From positions 1 through 64,000 of the forward strand of contig NZ_JAUKWQ010000016.1 in assembly GCF_030504645.1 (NCBI RefSeq): DNA of 64,000 bases, in the 5' to 3' direction. The notes under the pieces were generated by a model, which was not told the origin of the DNA, ran no database searches, and was given only the letters and a program-made list of their open reading frames with translations. Shown piece by piece: positions 26,355 through 34,511 of this stretch (position 1 is the stretch's first letter; each line of letters begins with the position of its first letter). Origin of the DNA: Rhizobium oryzicola (GTDB taxonomy: Bacteria > Pseudomonadota > Alphaproteobacteria > Rhizobiales > Rhizobiaceae). Made by a program: the position numbers and the translations under genes.

Positions 26355-27488
26355 TTAAACTACTCCCCACGCCCGAAACCTCCCCCTGCCCGTCATCTCC
26401 CGCAACCCCAGTTCCTGAACAATACGCCGCGCTCCCTGCGGTGTGACCTCAAGCGTCTTTGCCACCATGCCGGCCGAGATCAGCGGCCGCGCCATGACGA
26501 GCTCGACAAGCTCCGGCAGCCTCGATGACGTCCGGCGTCCCTCAAGTTTGCGCATCATCATCTGCCGCGCCAGCACCAGGCGATCATGCTCCTTCAGCCC
26601 CGTCTCGGCGGCAATCACCAACGCCCTTGAAAACGCCAGCAACCGCGTCTCGCGATCACGATGCCGGCGCCGATCGACTGGAATAGCCTTGAGCCCGACA
26701 TTGATCGCTGCGAGATGGCCACCGGTGGTGACGCCGCCCTCGCGCAGGATCGAGGCAGCGAGCAGCCGGCCGAGCCACGGCGCATGCTGGAGGACGGCGA
26801 TCTCATTCCAGGCATCGAGCGCCACGATCGCCTGGAGGACCGACGGCAAATCCTGGGCGCGCGCCAGAACGGCCTGCCACTCCGCCAGCCGCTCGTCCTC
26901 ATCCCAGTCGAGGTCGTAGACGAAGGGATTTTTGTCCGGAGCGTTTTTGGCGCGGCCCGGCTTCTTCGCTTCTTCAATCGCGGCGTCCGAGCGGGCAAGA
27001 ACCGCATCGATCGCGGCAAAGGCATCACCCAGATCGTCATTGTCCGGATCTTCGGCCTCACCCACTCCAGCCCCAGTGTCGCTCACCTCGACACCCCTAT
27101 CCGGCACCCCCTCCCCGTCGCCACCCGATGATGCAGCGGGCCACGCCCGCCCGCGCAGCGAAGCGAGGCCTTGAGCGGAGAGCGCCCAGGCGGGTGGATG
27201 GGCGGCGATGCGACGGCGAGTTTTCAGGATGTCGTGGGCGATGGTGAGTTCGTGGGTCGGTGCGCGGATATTCCGGAGCGAGTCATGCAGGACGAGGTCT
27301 TCGAGATGGACGAGTTCGCCATCGACCCAGAGCGAGGCATGCGCATCGAGGAAATGCGAGCGCTCAAGAAAGCCTTCACCGACGGGAGAACGGGCGATGC
27401 GCTCGTCGAGACGCGCAAGCGCGACCGCTGCCTCGGAAGTGGGCCGCAGCAAGCTCTGGATGGGTAATCTTGCGAGATCGTAAGACAT
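26355..27488 (-). CDS. DUF1612/HTH protein (RHE_PE00001 family)
   Basis: 377 aa. This family is a regular passenger on rhizobial plasmids. The N-terminal half includes RSHFLDAHASLWVDGELVHL and LEDLVLHDSLRNIRAPTHEL; the C-terminal 60 residues hold a helix-turn-helix (SAGMVAKTLEVTPQGARRIV). An acidic Gly/Asp linker lies at about 120-145. It may be a DNA-binding regulator. It is divergent from the tyrosine recombinase, with paired inverted repeats in the 199-base gap. Confidence 0.85.
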   Translation of the reverse strand: MSYDLARLPIQSLLRPTSEAAVALARLDERIARSPVGEGFLERSHFLDAHASLWVDGELVHLEDLVLHDSLRNIRAPTHELTIAHDILKTRRRIAAHPPAWALSAQGLASLRGRAWPAASSGGDGEGVPDRGVEVSDTGAGVGEAEDPDNDDLGDAFAAIDAVLARSDAAIEEAKKPGRAKNAPDKNPFVYDLDWDEDERLAEWQAVLARAQDLPSVLQAIVALDAWNEIAVLQHAPWLGRLLAASILREGGVTTGGHLAAINVGLKAIPVDRRRHRDRETRLLAFSRALVIAAETGLKEHDRLVLARQMMMRKLEGRRTSSRLPELVELVMARPLISAGMVAKTLEVTPQGARRIVQELGLREMTGRGRFRAWGVV

Positions 27489-27563
27489 TGAATTTATGGT
27501 AAATGATTCGTTAAGCGAAAGCTATACATCACCTACGGTTCCGTACATCATATAAATGAGCCC

Positions 27564-27597
27564 GGGGTCGCTGACCCCCCGATAAGTAACCCTTATC
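27564..27597. repeat. two adjacent short inverted repeats before the recombinase gene
   Basis: GGGGTC-GCT-GACCCC at 27564-27578 and GATAAG-TAACC-CTTATC at 27581-27597, both with perfect 6-base arms. The second has the size and layout of a tyrosine-recombinase core site (arms around a short spacer). Equally, they may be operators or one structured leader. Confidence 0.4.
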
Positions 27598-27687
27598 AAA
27601 TGTGATTGATCTCGAATCGAAAATCAGAAAGAATCCGGTAAATCCACGGCCGCTCGGCCGTAAAAGCCGCCGATCCGGAGTCTCACT

Positions 27688-28836
27688 TTGGCCAAACCGT
27701 CCATTTCCAAGACCCCAGTCGACCACCGCGCCCAAGAGCTCGACACCATTGCCAGCGTGCTGCCGATTGACCGGCGCGATGAGCTTGCCGAACTGCTCAC
27801 TGACCAGGACATTGAAACGCTGCGCCATCTGGTCAACGAAGGCATGGGCGGAAACACACTGCGCGCACTCACCTCCGACCTTGCCTATCTGCAGGCTTGG
27901 TCGTTGGCTGCCACCGGCTCCTCCCTCCCCTGGCCGGCGCCTGAAGCTCTGCTGCTGAAATTTGTCGCCCACCATTTGTGGCAGCCCGACCAGCGTAACA
28001 TCGATCCTCATCATGGCATGCCAGCTGACGTCGAGCAGAGCCTGCGCGAGCAACGCTTCCTTCGTTCGTCCGGGCCGCATGCGCCCGACACAGTGCGCCG
28101 GCGCCTTGCGAGTTGGTCGACGCTGACGAAATGGCGCGGGCTGTCGGGCGTCTTCTCCTCCCCTTCGCTAAAATCGGCGATACGCCTAGCCGTCCGCGCG
28201 ACACCGCGGCCAAGGAAACGCAAGAGCGCCAAGGCGGTGACCGGCGATGTGCTCGCCAAGATGCTCGCCACCTGCTGCACCGACAGCCTGCGCGATGTCC
28301 GTGACCGGGCCATCCTGATGGTGGCGTTTGCGTCTGGTGGTCGCCGCCGCAGCGAGATTGCTGGTCTGCGGAAAGAGCAACTGACAGTCGAGCCGCCGAT
28401 CACCGTCGAGGGCGCTCCTCCCCTCCCCTCTCTCGCCATTCATCTGGGTCGCACCAAGACGTCAGGCTCGGACGACGACGAGGTTGTTTATCTGACGGGC
28501 CGACCCGTAGATGCGCTCAATGCCTGGCTTGCGGCTGCGAGGATTGAAGGCGGGAGTATCTTTCGGAAGATCGATCGCTGGGGCAATGTTTCCAAGCGGG
28601 CGCTGGAGCCGAGTGCGGTCAATGCGATCGTCAAGCAGCGGGCGGCGCTGGCCGGGCTCGAGCCTGGGGAGTTTTCTGCGCACGGTTTGCGATCGGGTTA
28701 TCTGACGGAGGCCGCCAATCGCGGTATCCCCCTACCCGAAGCCATGGAGCAGTCAAGACATCGCTCCGTTCAACAAGCATCGAGCTATTACAATAGCGCT
28801 ACAAGGAGAAGCGGCCGGGCAACAAGGCTCCTCTGA
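27688..28836 (+). CDS. tyrosine site-specific recombinase (phage integrase family)
   Basis: 382 aa from TTG 27688 with CGGAG upstream. The N-terminal SAM-like DNA-binding domain covers about residues 30-165. The catalytic domain has Arg in FASGGRRRSEIAGLR (about 215), Lys near RTKTSGSDDDE, His-x-x-Arg in SAHGLRSGY, the second His in SRHRSVQQASSYY, and the nucleophilic Tyr in that same block. All five key residues appear present. It may resolve plasmid multimers or move a cassette; its target site is not proved. Confidence 0.9.
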   Translation: MAKPSISKTPVDHRAQELDTIASVLPIDRRDELAELLTDQDIETLRHLVNEGMGGNTLRALTSDLAYLQAWSLAATGSSLPWPAPEALLLKFVAHHLWQPDQRNIDPHHGMPADVEQSLREQRFLRSSGPHAPDTVRRRLASWSTLTKWRGLSGVFSSPSLKSAIRLAVRATPRPRKRKSAKAVTGDVLAKMLATCCTDSLRDVRDRAILMVAFASGGRRRSEIAGLRKEQLTVEPPITVEGAPPLPSLAIHLGRTKTSGSDDDEVVYLTGRPVDALNAWLAAARIEGGSIFRKIDRWGNVSKRALEPSAVNAIVKQRAALAGLEPGEFSAHGLRSGYLTEAANRGIPLPEAMEQSRHRSVQQASSYYNSATRRSGRATRLL

Positions 28837-29141
28837 TGTCCGGTATCGCCCGAAATGCGACTTTATTCGACTCACTGAGAGGGGAGAAAGGCGCTCTGCC
28901 CTCTCTCCCCCACAAGCACTAAATCGGTCTCCCCATGCTTCGGCCTGCGGCCTGCAGCACCGGCCGCATTTCCATGAAATCCGTCTCGGCCCTCCGGGTG
29001 GGTGATCCCCCTCCGGTTTAGCGCTTGTCCCCCTCTCTCCAGCTGTTCCGCACGAGCTCGGGAGCAGGAGCGGGGCTCCTGCCCTCCATTCGATTTTCGG
29101 GAGGCCAAGGAGTGATCGCTTGCGCTTGTGGAGAGGGAAAG
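28837..29141. other. intergenic region after the recombinase
   Basis: About 300 bases. An imperfect hairpin lies at about 28879-28912 (GGGGAGA paired with TCTCTCCCC), without a T-run. The remainder is GC-rich, with no frame that has a start signal until ATG 29142. Nothing else is seen. Confidence 0.35.
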
Positions 29142-29423
29142 ATGACAGAAGAGCTTGAGCTGCAACCCAACGAGCCATTGTCCGTGAAGGTCGAACGTCA
29201 CCGAGCCGTCTACCTGGCAGCCGTCAACGGCGAGGGCGGCGCTGACATGGATCAAGAAGCGAATGCACGTATGGAAATCATCAGGCACGCGCCGTCAGAT
29301 CAGGATGAGAGAGATCAGAAGCTACTTTACATAGCGGGGTACCTAATTGCCTCCAAGGGGAGCCTAAACCCTGAGGAAATGGAGCTTCTTCTTTCAGGCT
29401 CCATCTCACTATCGGGGCATTGA
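29142..29423 (+). CDS. hypothetical acidic protein
   Basis: 93 aa from ATG 29142 (MTEELELQPNEPLSVKVERH) after GAGAGGG; the open frame upstream is non-coding in appearance. The sequence is acidic, soluble and partly helical, with no known motif. It is convergent with the small-protein operon that ends at 29450. Confidence 0.5.
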   Translation: MTEELELQPNEPLSVKVERHRAVYLAAVNGEGGADMDQEANARMEIIRHAPSDQDERDQKLLYIAGYLIASKGSLNPEEMELLLSGSISLSGH

Positions 29424-29449
29424 TGATCAACAGGCATCTGGCCCTGAAA

Positions 29450-29872
29450 TCAGTAGTTGGTGGCAACCCATTCGCCGGATGAAGACTTGGCAAATCCAAT
29501 AACGCGATCGAGAGGAGCTGCGTTTGCATTCCTCTTGATGGCCGCAACGCATGATACGCCTGGACCGCTGGCGTTCTCGTCACACTCTCCCAAAGCAAGG
29601 GTTACATCGGCTTCACCGCGGCCGGTCCTCAGAGGATTGCGGGCATAAGCCTTGCGGTATGCGGCTAGAGCTTCCTCTTCTGTCGGTATTTCAAGCACAG
29701 GGGTCGGAGGTTCGGGAATTAGGGAGGGATTGGCTGCGATAAGGGCCGCGATCTCCGCATCAGTAGGGGCCCGAACAACCGGCTCTGGCTCCGGCATGAT
29801 GAGATAAGTACCTCCAGCACCGGCGAGAATGCCAATACCTGCGGCTGCTACGATGAGAATGTTGCTGTTCAT
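29450..29872 (-). CDS. membrane-anchored periplasmic protein of the transfer region
   Basis: 140 aa from ATG 29872; GTG 29881, directly after the upstream stop, is an alternative. The N-terminal anchor NILIVAAAGIGILAGAGGTYLI is followed by a Pro/Glu-rich linker (PEPEPVV; PEPPTPV) of the sort that spans the periplasm. A small C-terminal domain has two cysteines. Last gene of a six-gene minus-strand operon divergent from virB. Probably an accessory to transfer; family not recognised. Confidence 0.55.
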   Translation of the reverse strand: MNSNILIVAAAGIGILAGAGGTYLIMPEPEPVVRAPTDAEIAALIAANPSLIPEPPTPVLEIPTEEEALAAYRKAYARNPLRTGRGEADVTLALGECDENASGPGVSCVAAIKRNANAAPLDRVIGFAKSSSGEWVATNY

Positions 29873-29881
29873 GTCATCCAC

Positions 29882-30469
29882 TCAGTCATTCAGGTTGAAC
29901 CAAGCGCGCTGATTGACGCCCTTATCGTTCGGAATGTCGAAATAATAAGGATCCGCGCGGCGAGGGCGGGGCTGAGTAATCTGCACCATGCAGCCATTGT
30001 CTCGGTTGAAAACATCATTGTCGTTGTTCTGGTTGATCTGCCGGATCGTGACACCCTTGCGCTCGTTTTCTTGGCTGTCACCAAATTGGGTACGGAAGGC
30101 GGCACGGTTGCTGCACTGGTTGACGGTCTTCGTGCACTGATCCTTGTCGTCTCGGCCCAAGAACGACCGATCCCCGTCGGTGCGGGAGGAAACGGCGGTC
30201 ATGCCGGCAGGGCATTCCTCGTAAGGTTCATAGCCCGGCTTTCCGGCTTTTGCTTCATGGCAGATCGGCCAGGAGAAGCCGGGCTTCGCCATAGCTGATA
30301 TGAGTCTTTTCATCGGGGGAACGCAGTAGGGGACGCCATGCCAAGACGGGCTTTGTGAGGCTGCGCACAAGAGGATCTGGCAACCCCATGAGGCATCCTC
30401 GGCCTTGGCAGATGCTGGAGAGATGGCAAGAGCCGCGAGACCGGCTGCTGCAAAAAACACTGGTTTCAT
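29882..30469 (-). CDS. secreted Cys-rich conjugation-associated protein
   Basis: 195 aa. The signal peptide ends near PASAKAED. The block WGCQILLCAASQSPSWHGV followed by YCVPPM resembles the start of small secreted proteins found in conjugation operons, such as KikA-like proteins (C-x4-LC, then C-x-P-P). Further cysteines at CHEAK, YEECPAG, QCTKT and QCSNRA suggest several disulphides in the periplasm. Function unknown; the link to transfer rests on context and the N-terminal block. Confidence 0.6.
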   Translation of the reverse strand: MKPVFFAAAGLAALAISPASAKAEDASWGCQILLCAASQSPSWHGVPYCVPPMKRLISAMAKPGFSWPICHEAKAGKPGYEPYEECPAGMTAVSSRTDGDRSFLGRDDKDQCTKTVNQCSNRAAFRTQFGDSQENERKGVTIRQINQNNDNDVFNRDNGCMVQITQPRPRRADPYYFDIPNDKGVNQRAWFNLND

Positions 30470-30562
30470 ATCAGGTGCCCCTCTTGATCAATGCTGCTGA
30501 AATTGCCGGCTCGGAAAAGGTCTTTCGAGCGGAGTCCTGTGCTGGATGCGTTCGCCTGCGGC

Positions 30563-30874
30563 TTAGATGACGGCCGAGATCAGCGCGAAGCACGCAAACC
30601 AGGAAATGCCGCTGCGATAGAGCAGTGGCTGATTGGGAATGTCCCGAGAAACCGCGGCGAAGGCTAGGAGCCCGACCAGATAGCTGTCGAAGGACAAGTG
30701 ACGCTTGTCGTGGAAAGCCAGCGACAGGATGAGAAGGAAGGCCGCTAGTAGCGCGTGGATCCACCAGAGTCTCTGCGCCGGGATTATGAGGGCGATCGAG
30801 AGGGAGATGGCAAGCAGCAAGCCAGCCAAGGGATCCGTTGCGAGAGAGGTCGCAATATGTGCGAGGTCTGGCAA
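30563..30874 (-). CDS. small inner-membrane protein
   Basis: 103 aa with three or four hydrophobic segments: about residues 16-32 (LAGLLLAISLSIALII), 37-54 (WWIHALLAAFLLILSLAF), 65-75 and 88-103. It starts right after the stop of the upstream nuclease-like gene (30875), so the genes are translationally coupled. Probably a membrane partner of the secreted proteins in this operon; no family recognised. Confidence 0.55.
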   Translation of the reverse strand: MPDLAHIATSLATDPLAGLLLAISLSIALIIPAQRLWWIHALLAAFLLILSLAFHDKRHLSFDSYLVGLLAFAAVSRDIPNQPLLYRSGISWFACFALISAVI

Positions 30875-31579
30875 CTATCGGTCTGTCCTCTTCGGCTTGT
30901 TTCGCGCATCAGCAAAAGGAGGAGAGATCTCGCTTTTCCTCTCGGCCAATAAATTGAAGTCGGCGATCGGATGCCGATCTAGCGTCTTGTCGACGGCTTT
31001 GCGGCGCCATTCGTTCATGTCCAACACGTAGGTTCCCCACATCCCATACCGGGCGGCCATGGCGTTGGTCTGATAGGCATAATATTGGGCGTTGATGTAA
31101 GGGGAATCGAGACGAGCCCAACCGACGCGCAGCATTTCGGCGGCGAGATCCACACCGTTAGCCGTGCATTGTGCGACGGGTATCCCATCGTTCGCGTAGG
31201 CCAAACCGACGCAAGTCGTGGGTCTGTTTCCGACAGTCCTTTTCAGCCAGGCCTTGGCGAAGGGACCGCATGGAACGGGGGTTGGAGCCTGTTGCTTGTC
31301 GCGGTTGGTCCACTTTGGGTTCAAAGCCCATTGAGGAAGCTCACAGGTGTCGATGCCAGCCAACCTTACTTTATAGCCATTGCCAAGCGTGCCGAACCAT
31401 AGCGTTCGGCCGTCGAGAACGGTTACCGGGCCTTTGAACGTCGGCAACCGAACAGCAGCAGCAACAGGAGGCGCAGCCTGACCGCGTAGGGCGTGCCAGT
31501 TCTGATAGATCGGATCGGCGGCAAACGCCGGCAGGGCCAAAGAGCTTGCGGCGATAGCAACGATAAGGCGGTTTCTCAT
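30875..31579 (-). CDS. secreted staphylococcal-nuclease-fold protein
   Basis: 234 aa with a signal peptide (cleavage near AFAADP). The SNase/thermonuclease fold is recognised from KVRLAGIDTCELPQ, AKAWLKRTVGNRPTTCVG, AAEMLRVGWARL, and then YGMWGTYVLDMNEWRRK. The first active-site Arg (VRLAGID) and the neighbouring Glu (CELPQ) look conserved, but the last Arg site is unclear. It would act in the periplasm or outside the cell. It is one of three SNase-like genes in a row. Confidence 0.75.
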   Translation of the reverse strand: MRNRLIVAIAASSLALPAFAADPIYQNWHALRGQAAPPVAAAVRLPTFKGPVTVLDGRTLWFGTLGNGYKVRLAGIDTCELPQWALNPKWTNRDKQQAPTPVPCGPFAKAWLKRTVGNRPTTCVGLAYANDGIPVAQCTANGVDLAAEMLRVGWARLDSPYINAQYYAYQTNAMAARYGMWGTYVLDMNEWRRKAVDKTLDRHPIADFNLLAERKSEISPPFADARNKPKRTDR

Positions 31580-32112
31580 GGCTGGGCGCTCCTCGATCGC
31601 TGGTTCGCCTCACGACTAAGCAGGATGGAAGGGTGCTGAACGTCGGAGAATTGCCAAAGGCCGGCCTTCTTTTGCTGAGCAAGCTGCTCGGCTATGGCGT
31701 AGGGGGCATGATAAGGGAGACCATCGGTCTTCAAGGCGGCGAATGCATAGCCGCTTGTCACCATAATCTGCGCGAGGTCGAGCCTTTGACTGCCAACCGT
31801 GGCGTAACAAACGACATATGAGATGCCGTTTAGCTTCGCCACGGGGGCACAGATCGGTTTGGTGTCCTTGATGTAGGCAGCCAACATCGCAAGCGATGCC
31901 TCGCCGCAATCCTTCTTGTTGCCCTGACCGTCCGTGTAGGCAGTGCCGCGCAAGCAGGACTGGATGCCATAGAGACGAAACCGTTTTCCGTTCGAAATCC
32001 AGGTGTCCCCCGTTTCCAAGGTAATGCCGGGAGCAAGATCGAAGTACCCTTCAGGTGCGGCATTGGCTGCAAAGGGCAGTAGAGTCGCGACGAGTGCAGC
32101 AGCAAGCTTCAT
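31576..32112 (-). CDS. secreted degenerate SNase-like protein
   Basis: 178 aa from ATG 32112 with signal peptide MKLAAALVATLLPFAANAAP. The fold is suggested by RFRLYGIQSCLRGT, LAQIMVTSGYAFAAL and QKKAGLW, which align with the same blocks in the neighbour. The nuclease Asp/Glu positions are changed (GIQSC instead of GIDxCE), so catalysis is doubtful. It overlaps both neighbours by four bases, indicating one tightly coupled operon. Confidence 0.6.
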   Translation of the reverse strand: MKLAAALVATLLPFAANAAPEGYFDLAPGITLETGDTWISNGKRFRLYGIQSCLRGTAYTDGQGNKKDCGEASLAMLAAYIKDTKPICAPVAKLNGISYVVCYATVGSQRLDLAQIMVTSGYAFAALKTDGLPYHAPYAIAEQLAQQKKAGLWQFSDVQHPSILLSREANQRSRSAQP

Positions 32113-32717
32113 TGCGCCTTCACCCGAGGATCTGCCCACATGCCGTAGGAACCCTTCTGGCCGATTTCCTGAGCTTCCGTGAGATCAGGACGTTCGAATG
32201 AACCATCGGCTTTCTTAGTCAGGCGAACCGCTCCCAACGACAGAAGCTGCTCCTCAAGATTATCGACCGTGTCCATTGCTCCAGGATAGTTATAGTAGCC
32301 GTAGCAAGTGACATCCTGAACGGGGGCTGTCTGCTCACTGATGAAGGCCCTGCAGAACAGCACCTTGGGGCTTTGCAGCATCGTTTGCAGCTGCTGCGTA
32401 CCAAACTCCTCGCAAGTCCCGGAATAGTCCTCCGCGCGATTGACCAGATCGCCGTTGCAAGGCTGAACGCCATACAGATGCAACGTTGTCGATTCATCGA
32501 CGCGAAACTCAGTTGCCGAAATAGCCTTGAAGCCATTGGCCGTGGCGTAACCCTTGCGATCAGCGACTTTGCCGGTCCCGTCGTAATACTCGACGACAAG
32601 AACCGTCTTGCCCGGCGCCGCCAGTGACCTGATGTAGTCCTTGTTCACCGCAGGAGCGGCAAGCGCTTGTGTTGCCAATGCGCAACTTAGAAGCGCGGGA
32701 ATGATGGCCTGTTTCAT
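32109..32717 (-). CDS. secreted degenerate SNase-like protein
   Basis: 202 aa, first gene of the operon, with signal peptide MKQAIIPALLSCALATQALA. TLHLYGVQPCNGDL and the end block EIGQKGSYGMWADPR match the pattern of the two following genes. Active-site residues are replaced (GVQPC), so a binding rather than cutting role is likely. It is divergent from virB1 with a 159-base shared promoter region; an imperfect inverted repeat GTTGACCCT/AGGGTTTAAC lies at 32748-32773. Confidence 0.6.
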   Translation of the reverse strand: MKQAIIPALLSCALATQALAAPAVNKDYIRSLAAPGKTVLVVEYYDGTGKVADRKGYATANGFKAISATEFRVDESTTLHLYGVQPCNGDLVNRAEDYSGTCEEFGTQQLQTMLQSPKVLFCRAFISEQTAPVQDVTCYGYYNYPGAMDTVDNLEEQLLSLGAVRLTKKADGSFERPDLTEAQEIGQKGSYGMWADPRVKAQ

Positions 32718-32876
32718 ATTCTAGCCCTAACCATCCGTAGTGCGATTGTTGACCCTGCAAAATAGGGTTTAACACCGATCAGAAAACTTGTAAGAATGCA
32801 TCAAATCGGTATCATGCGTGCATTAACTCTAGTCGGTTTTCGTGGCGATCACAACACCGTTTGACGGGCGGGTGCG

Positions 32877-33851
32877 ATGGATAAAAACACTGTCTATGCA
32901 GGGTATCTGGGCCCGCGAACCCTGACTAGCGCAGCATTATCCATGCTGCTCGCGGCCAATACGGCTGCGTCACAAGACCTAGCCACAACAGGGCGTAGTT
33001 CCAGCAATTACAACGGTTCTGTGACAATCAACGAGGAATCTCTTGTCACGAACTTCGAAGATCGCTGGAGCGGGGTCGAGACATCAGAGAAGGAATTCGT
33101 CCTTGGTGCAAACGGTGTTGTCACGAAGGGCGGAGCTGAAGTATTGGGCGCAACGACGTCGAAAGATGTGGGCGCCGAAGAGCATCACATTGATGCGTCT
33201 GTCAGCGCGTATTTTGATGTCTCAGAGCGCGCCACGGGCCGCATTGAGCCTGTCCAAACTCCTACTCTATATACTACATCTAGTGATACCCCCGAAAATC
33301 TAGGGGCAGGAACTCCCGTTGGAGAGTGCGGGCCGTCACCCCTGTCACCTGACGAGATTAAAGCGCTGGTTGCATCCACTGCGCGCCGATACAGCGTCGA
33401 TGAGGGCTTCGCGGTTGCTATTGCTTGGGCCGAAAGCCGCTTCGATGAGATCCGCAATTCACCGAAAGGCGCCCGCGGACCGATGCAGCTTATCCCCGAG
33501 ACGGCGGCTCGCTTCGGTGTTGAGGACATTTGTGATCCCGCTCAAAACATCGAGGGCGGGATGAAGTACCTCCGCTTCCTGCTCGATGAGTTTGAGAACC
33601 CGCTTCTGGTCGCGGCCGCTTACAACAGCGGCGAGGGGCGCATCTACGAATATGGCGGCGTTCCGCCATTCCAAGAAACCGTCGGCTATGTCGCAAAGGT
33701 CGTGAATTTCCAGCTTGGCCTACCGATGCCAGCCGGCAAACGGAAGGCGAGCGGGATCGTCCGAGACATGGCGGCAAAGAACACCAGCGATGCCGGAGTC
33801 ATCGCTGTGGAGAAGACCGGCAAGTTCGTCGGCGGCGTGATGCATTTTTAA
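32877..33851 (+). CDS. virB1: VirB1-like lytic transglycosylase
   Basis: 324 aa. The soluble lytic transglycosylase (SLT) domain lies in the second half: catalytic Glu in WAESRFDEI, then GARGPMQLIPETAARFG, and AAAYNSGEGRIYEYGGVPPF. The N-terminal 130 residues are Ser/Thr/Glu-rich with a weak signal peptide. It opens peptidoglycan so that the secretion channel can cross the wall. First gene of the plus-strand virB operon; ten bases separate it from virB2. Confidence 0.88.
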   Translation: MDKNTVYAGYLGPRTLTSAALSMLLAANTAASQDLATTGRSSSNYNGSVTINEESLVTNFEDRWSGVETSEKEFVLGANGVVTKGGAEVLGATTSKDVGAEEHHIDASVSAYFDVSERATGRIEPVQTPTLYTTSSDTPENLGAGTPVGECGPSPLSPDEIKALVASTARRYSVDEGFAVAIAWAESRFDEIRNSPKGARGPMQLIPETAARFGVEDICDPAQNIEGGMKYLRFLLDEFENPLLVAAAYNSGEGRIYEYGGVPPFQETVGYVAKVVNFQLGLPMPAGKRKASGIVRDMAAKNTSDAGVIAVEKTGKFVGGVMHF

Positions 33852-33861
33852 GGAGAGAACT

Positions 33862-34209
33862 ATGAAGAACGTCGTTTCCCGGCATTCCGGGGCATTGAAG
33901 GCAGTAGCCGTCATTGGCTTGGTGGCAGCCCTGCAGGTTGCAGGCGCTGATCAAGCGCTTGCACAGGCTGGCGGTGGCGGCGGCGGTGCATTCGCACCCC
34001 TTCAGACAGCCGTACAGATGATCGTTGACTTCATCACCGGCCCCTTCGGACGTCTGATGGCAATCATCGCCGTGATTGGCCTCGGCTTCCTTGCCTTTGC
34101 CGGCAGGCTTTCGTGGTTCACGGCCGGAGCCGTCGTCATTGGCATCGGTCTCGTGTTCGGCGCCCCTGCCATCGTTGACCAGATGATTTCGTCGGTAGGC
34201 GGCGGCTGA
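33862..34209 (+). CDS. virB2: VirB2-like major pilin
   Basis: 115 aa. It has a long signal sequence ending near QALAQAGG, then a Gly-rich stretch, and two hydrophobic helices (FGRLMAIIAVIGLGFLAFAG and FTAGAVVIGIGLVFGAPAIV), the standard VirB2 hairpin. It assembles into the conjugative pilus. GGAGAG precedes the start. The stop overlaps virB3. Confidence 0.9.
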   Translation: MKNVVSRHSGALKAVAVIGLVAALQVAGADQALAQAGGGGGGAFAPLQTAVQMIVDFITGPFGRLMAIIAVIGLGFLAFAGRLSWFTAGAVVIGIGLVFGAPAIVDQMISSVGGG

Positions 34210-34508
34210 TGAGCGATTTTCAGGACGAGAAGCCAGCTTTGACGCCGTTGGTGATCGGCTTGACCCGTTCTCCGACGCTATGGGGCGTGCCCTACATGGC
34301 GGTCGTCCTGATCATCGGCGTGACAATCATTGGGTGGCTGGTGACGAACCATCTGGCGGCACTGCTGATCGCGCCAGCCGCCTACCTTGTCCTTTTCTCG
34401 CTTTGTGCCTGGGACAGCAAGATTCTCGACGTCCTGCAGGTCACGTCCCGCAAGACGCCAAGGACCCCCAACAAGCGCTTTTGGGGCACCAACTCATACG
34501 GACCATAG
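34209..34508 (+). CDS. virB3: VirB3-like inner-membrane protein
   Basis: 99 aa. The N terminus LVIGLTRSPTLWGVPYMAVV has the conserved R-x-P-T-L-x-G-V-P of VirB3, followed by two membrane segments (about residues 30-65). It is part of the inner-membrane complex with VirB4 and helps pilus assembly. Start overlaps the virB2 stop. Confidence 0.9.
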   Translation: MSDFQDEKPALTPLVIGLTRSPTLWGVPYMAVVLIIGVTIIGWLVTNHLAALLIAPAAYLVLFSLCAWDSKILDVLQVTSRKTPRTPNKRFWGTNSYGP

Positions 34509-34511
34509 TAG

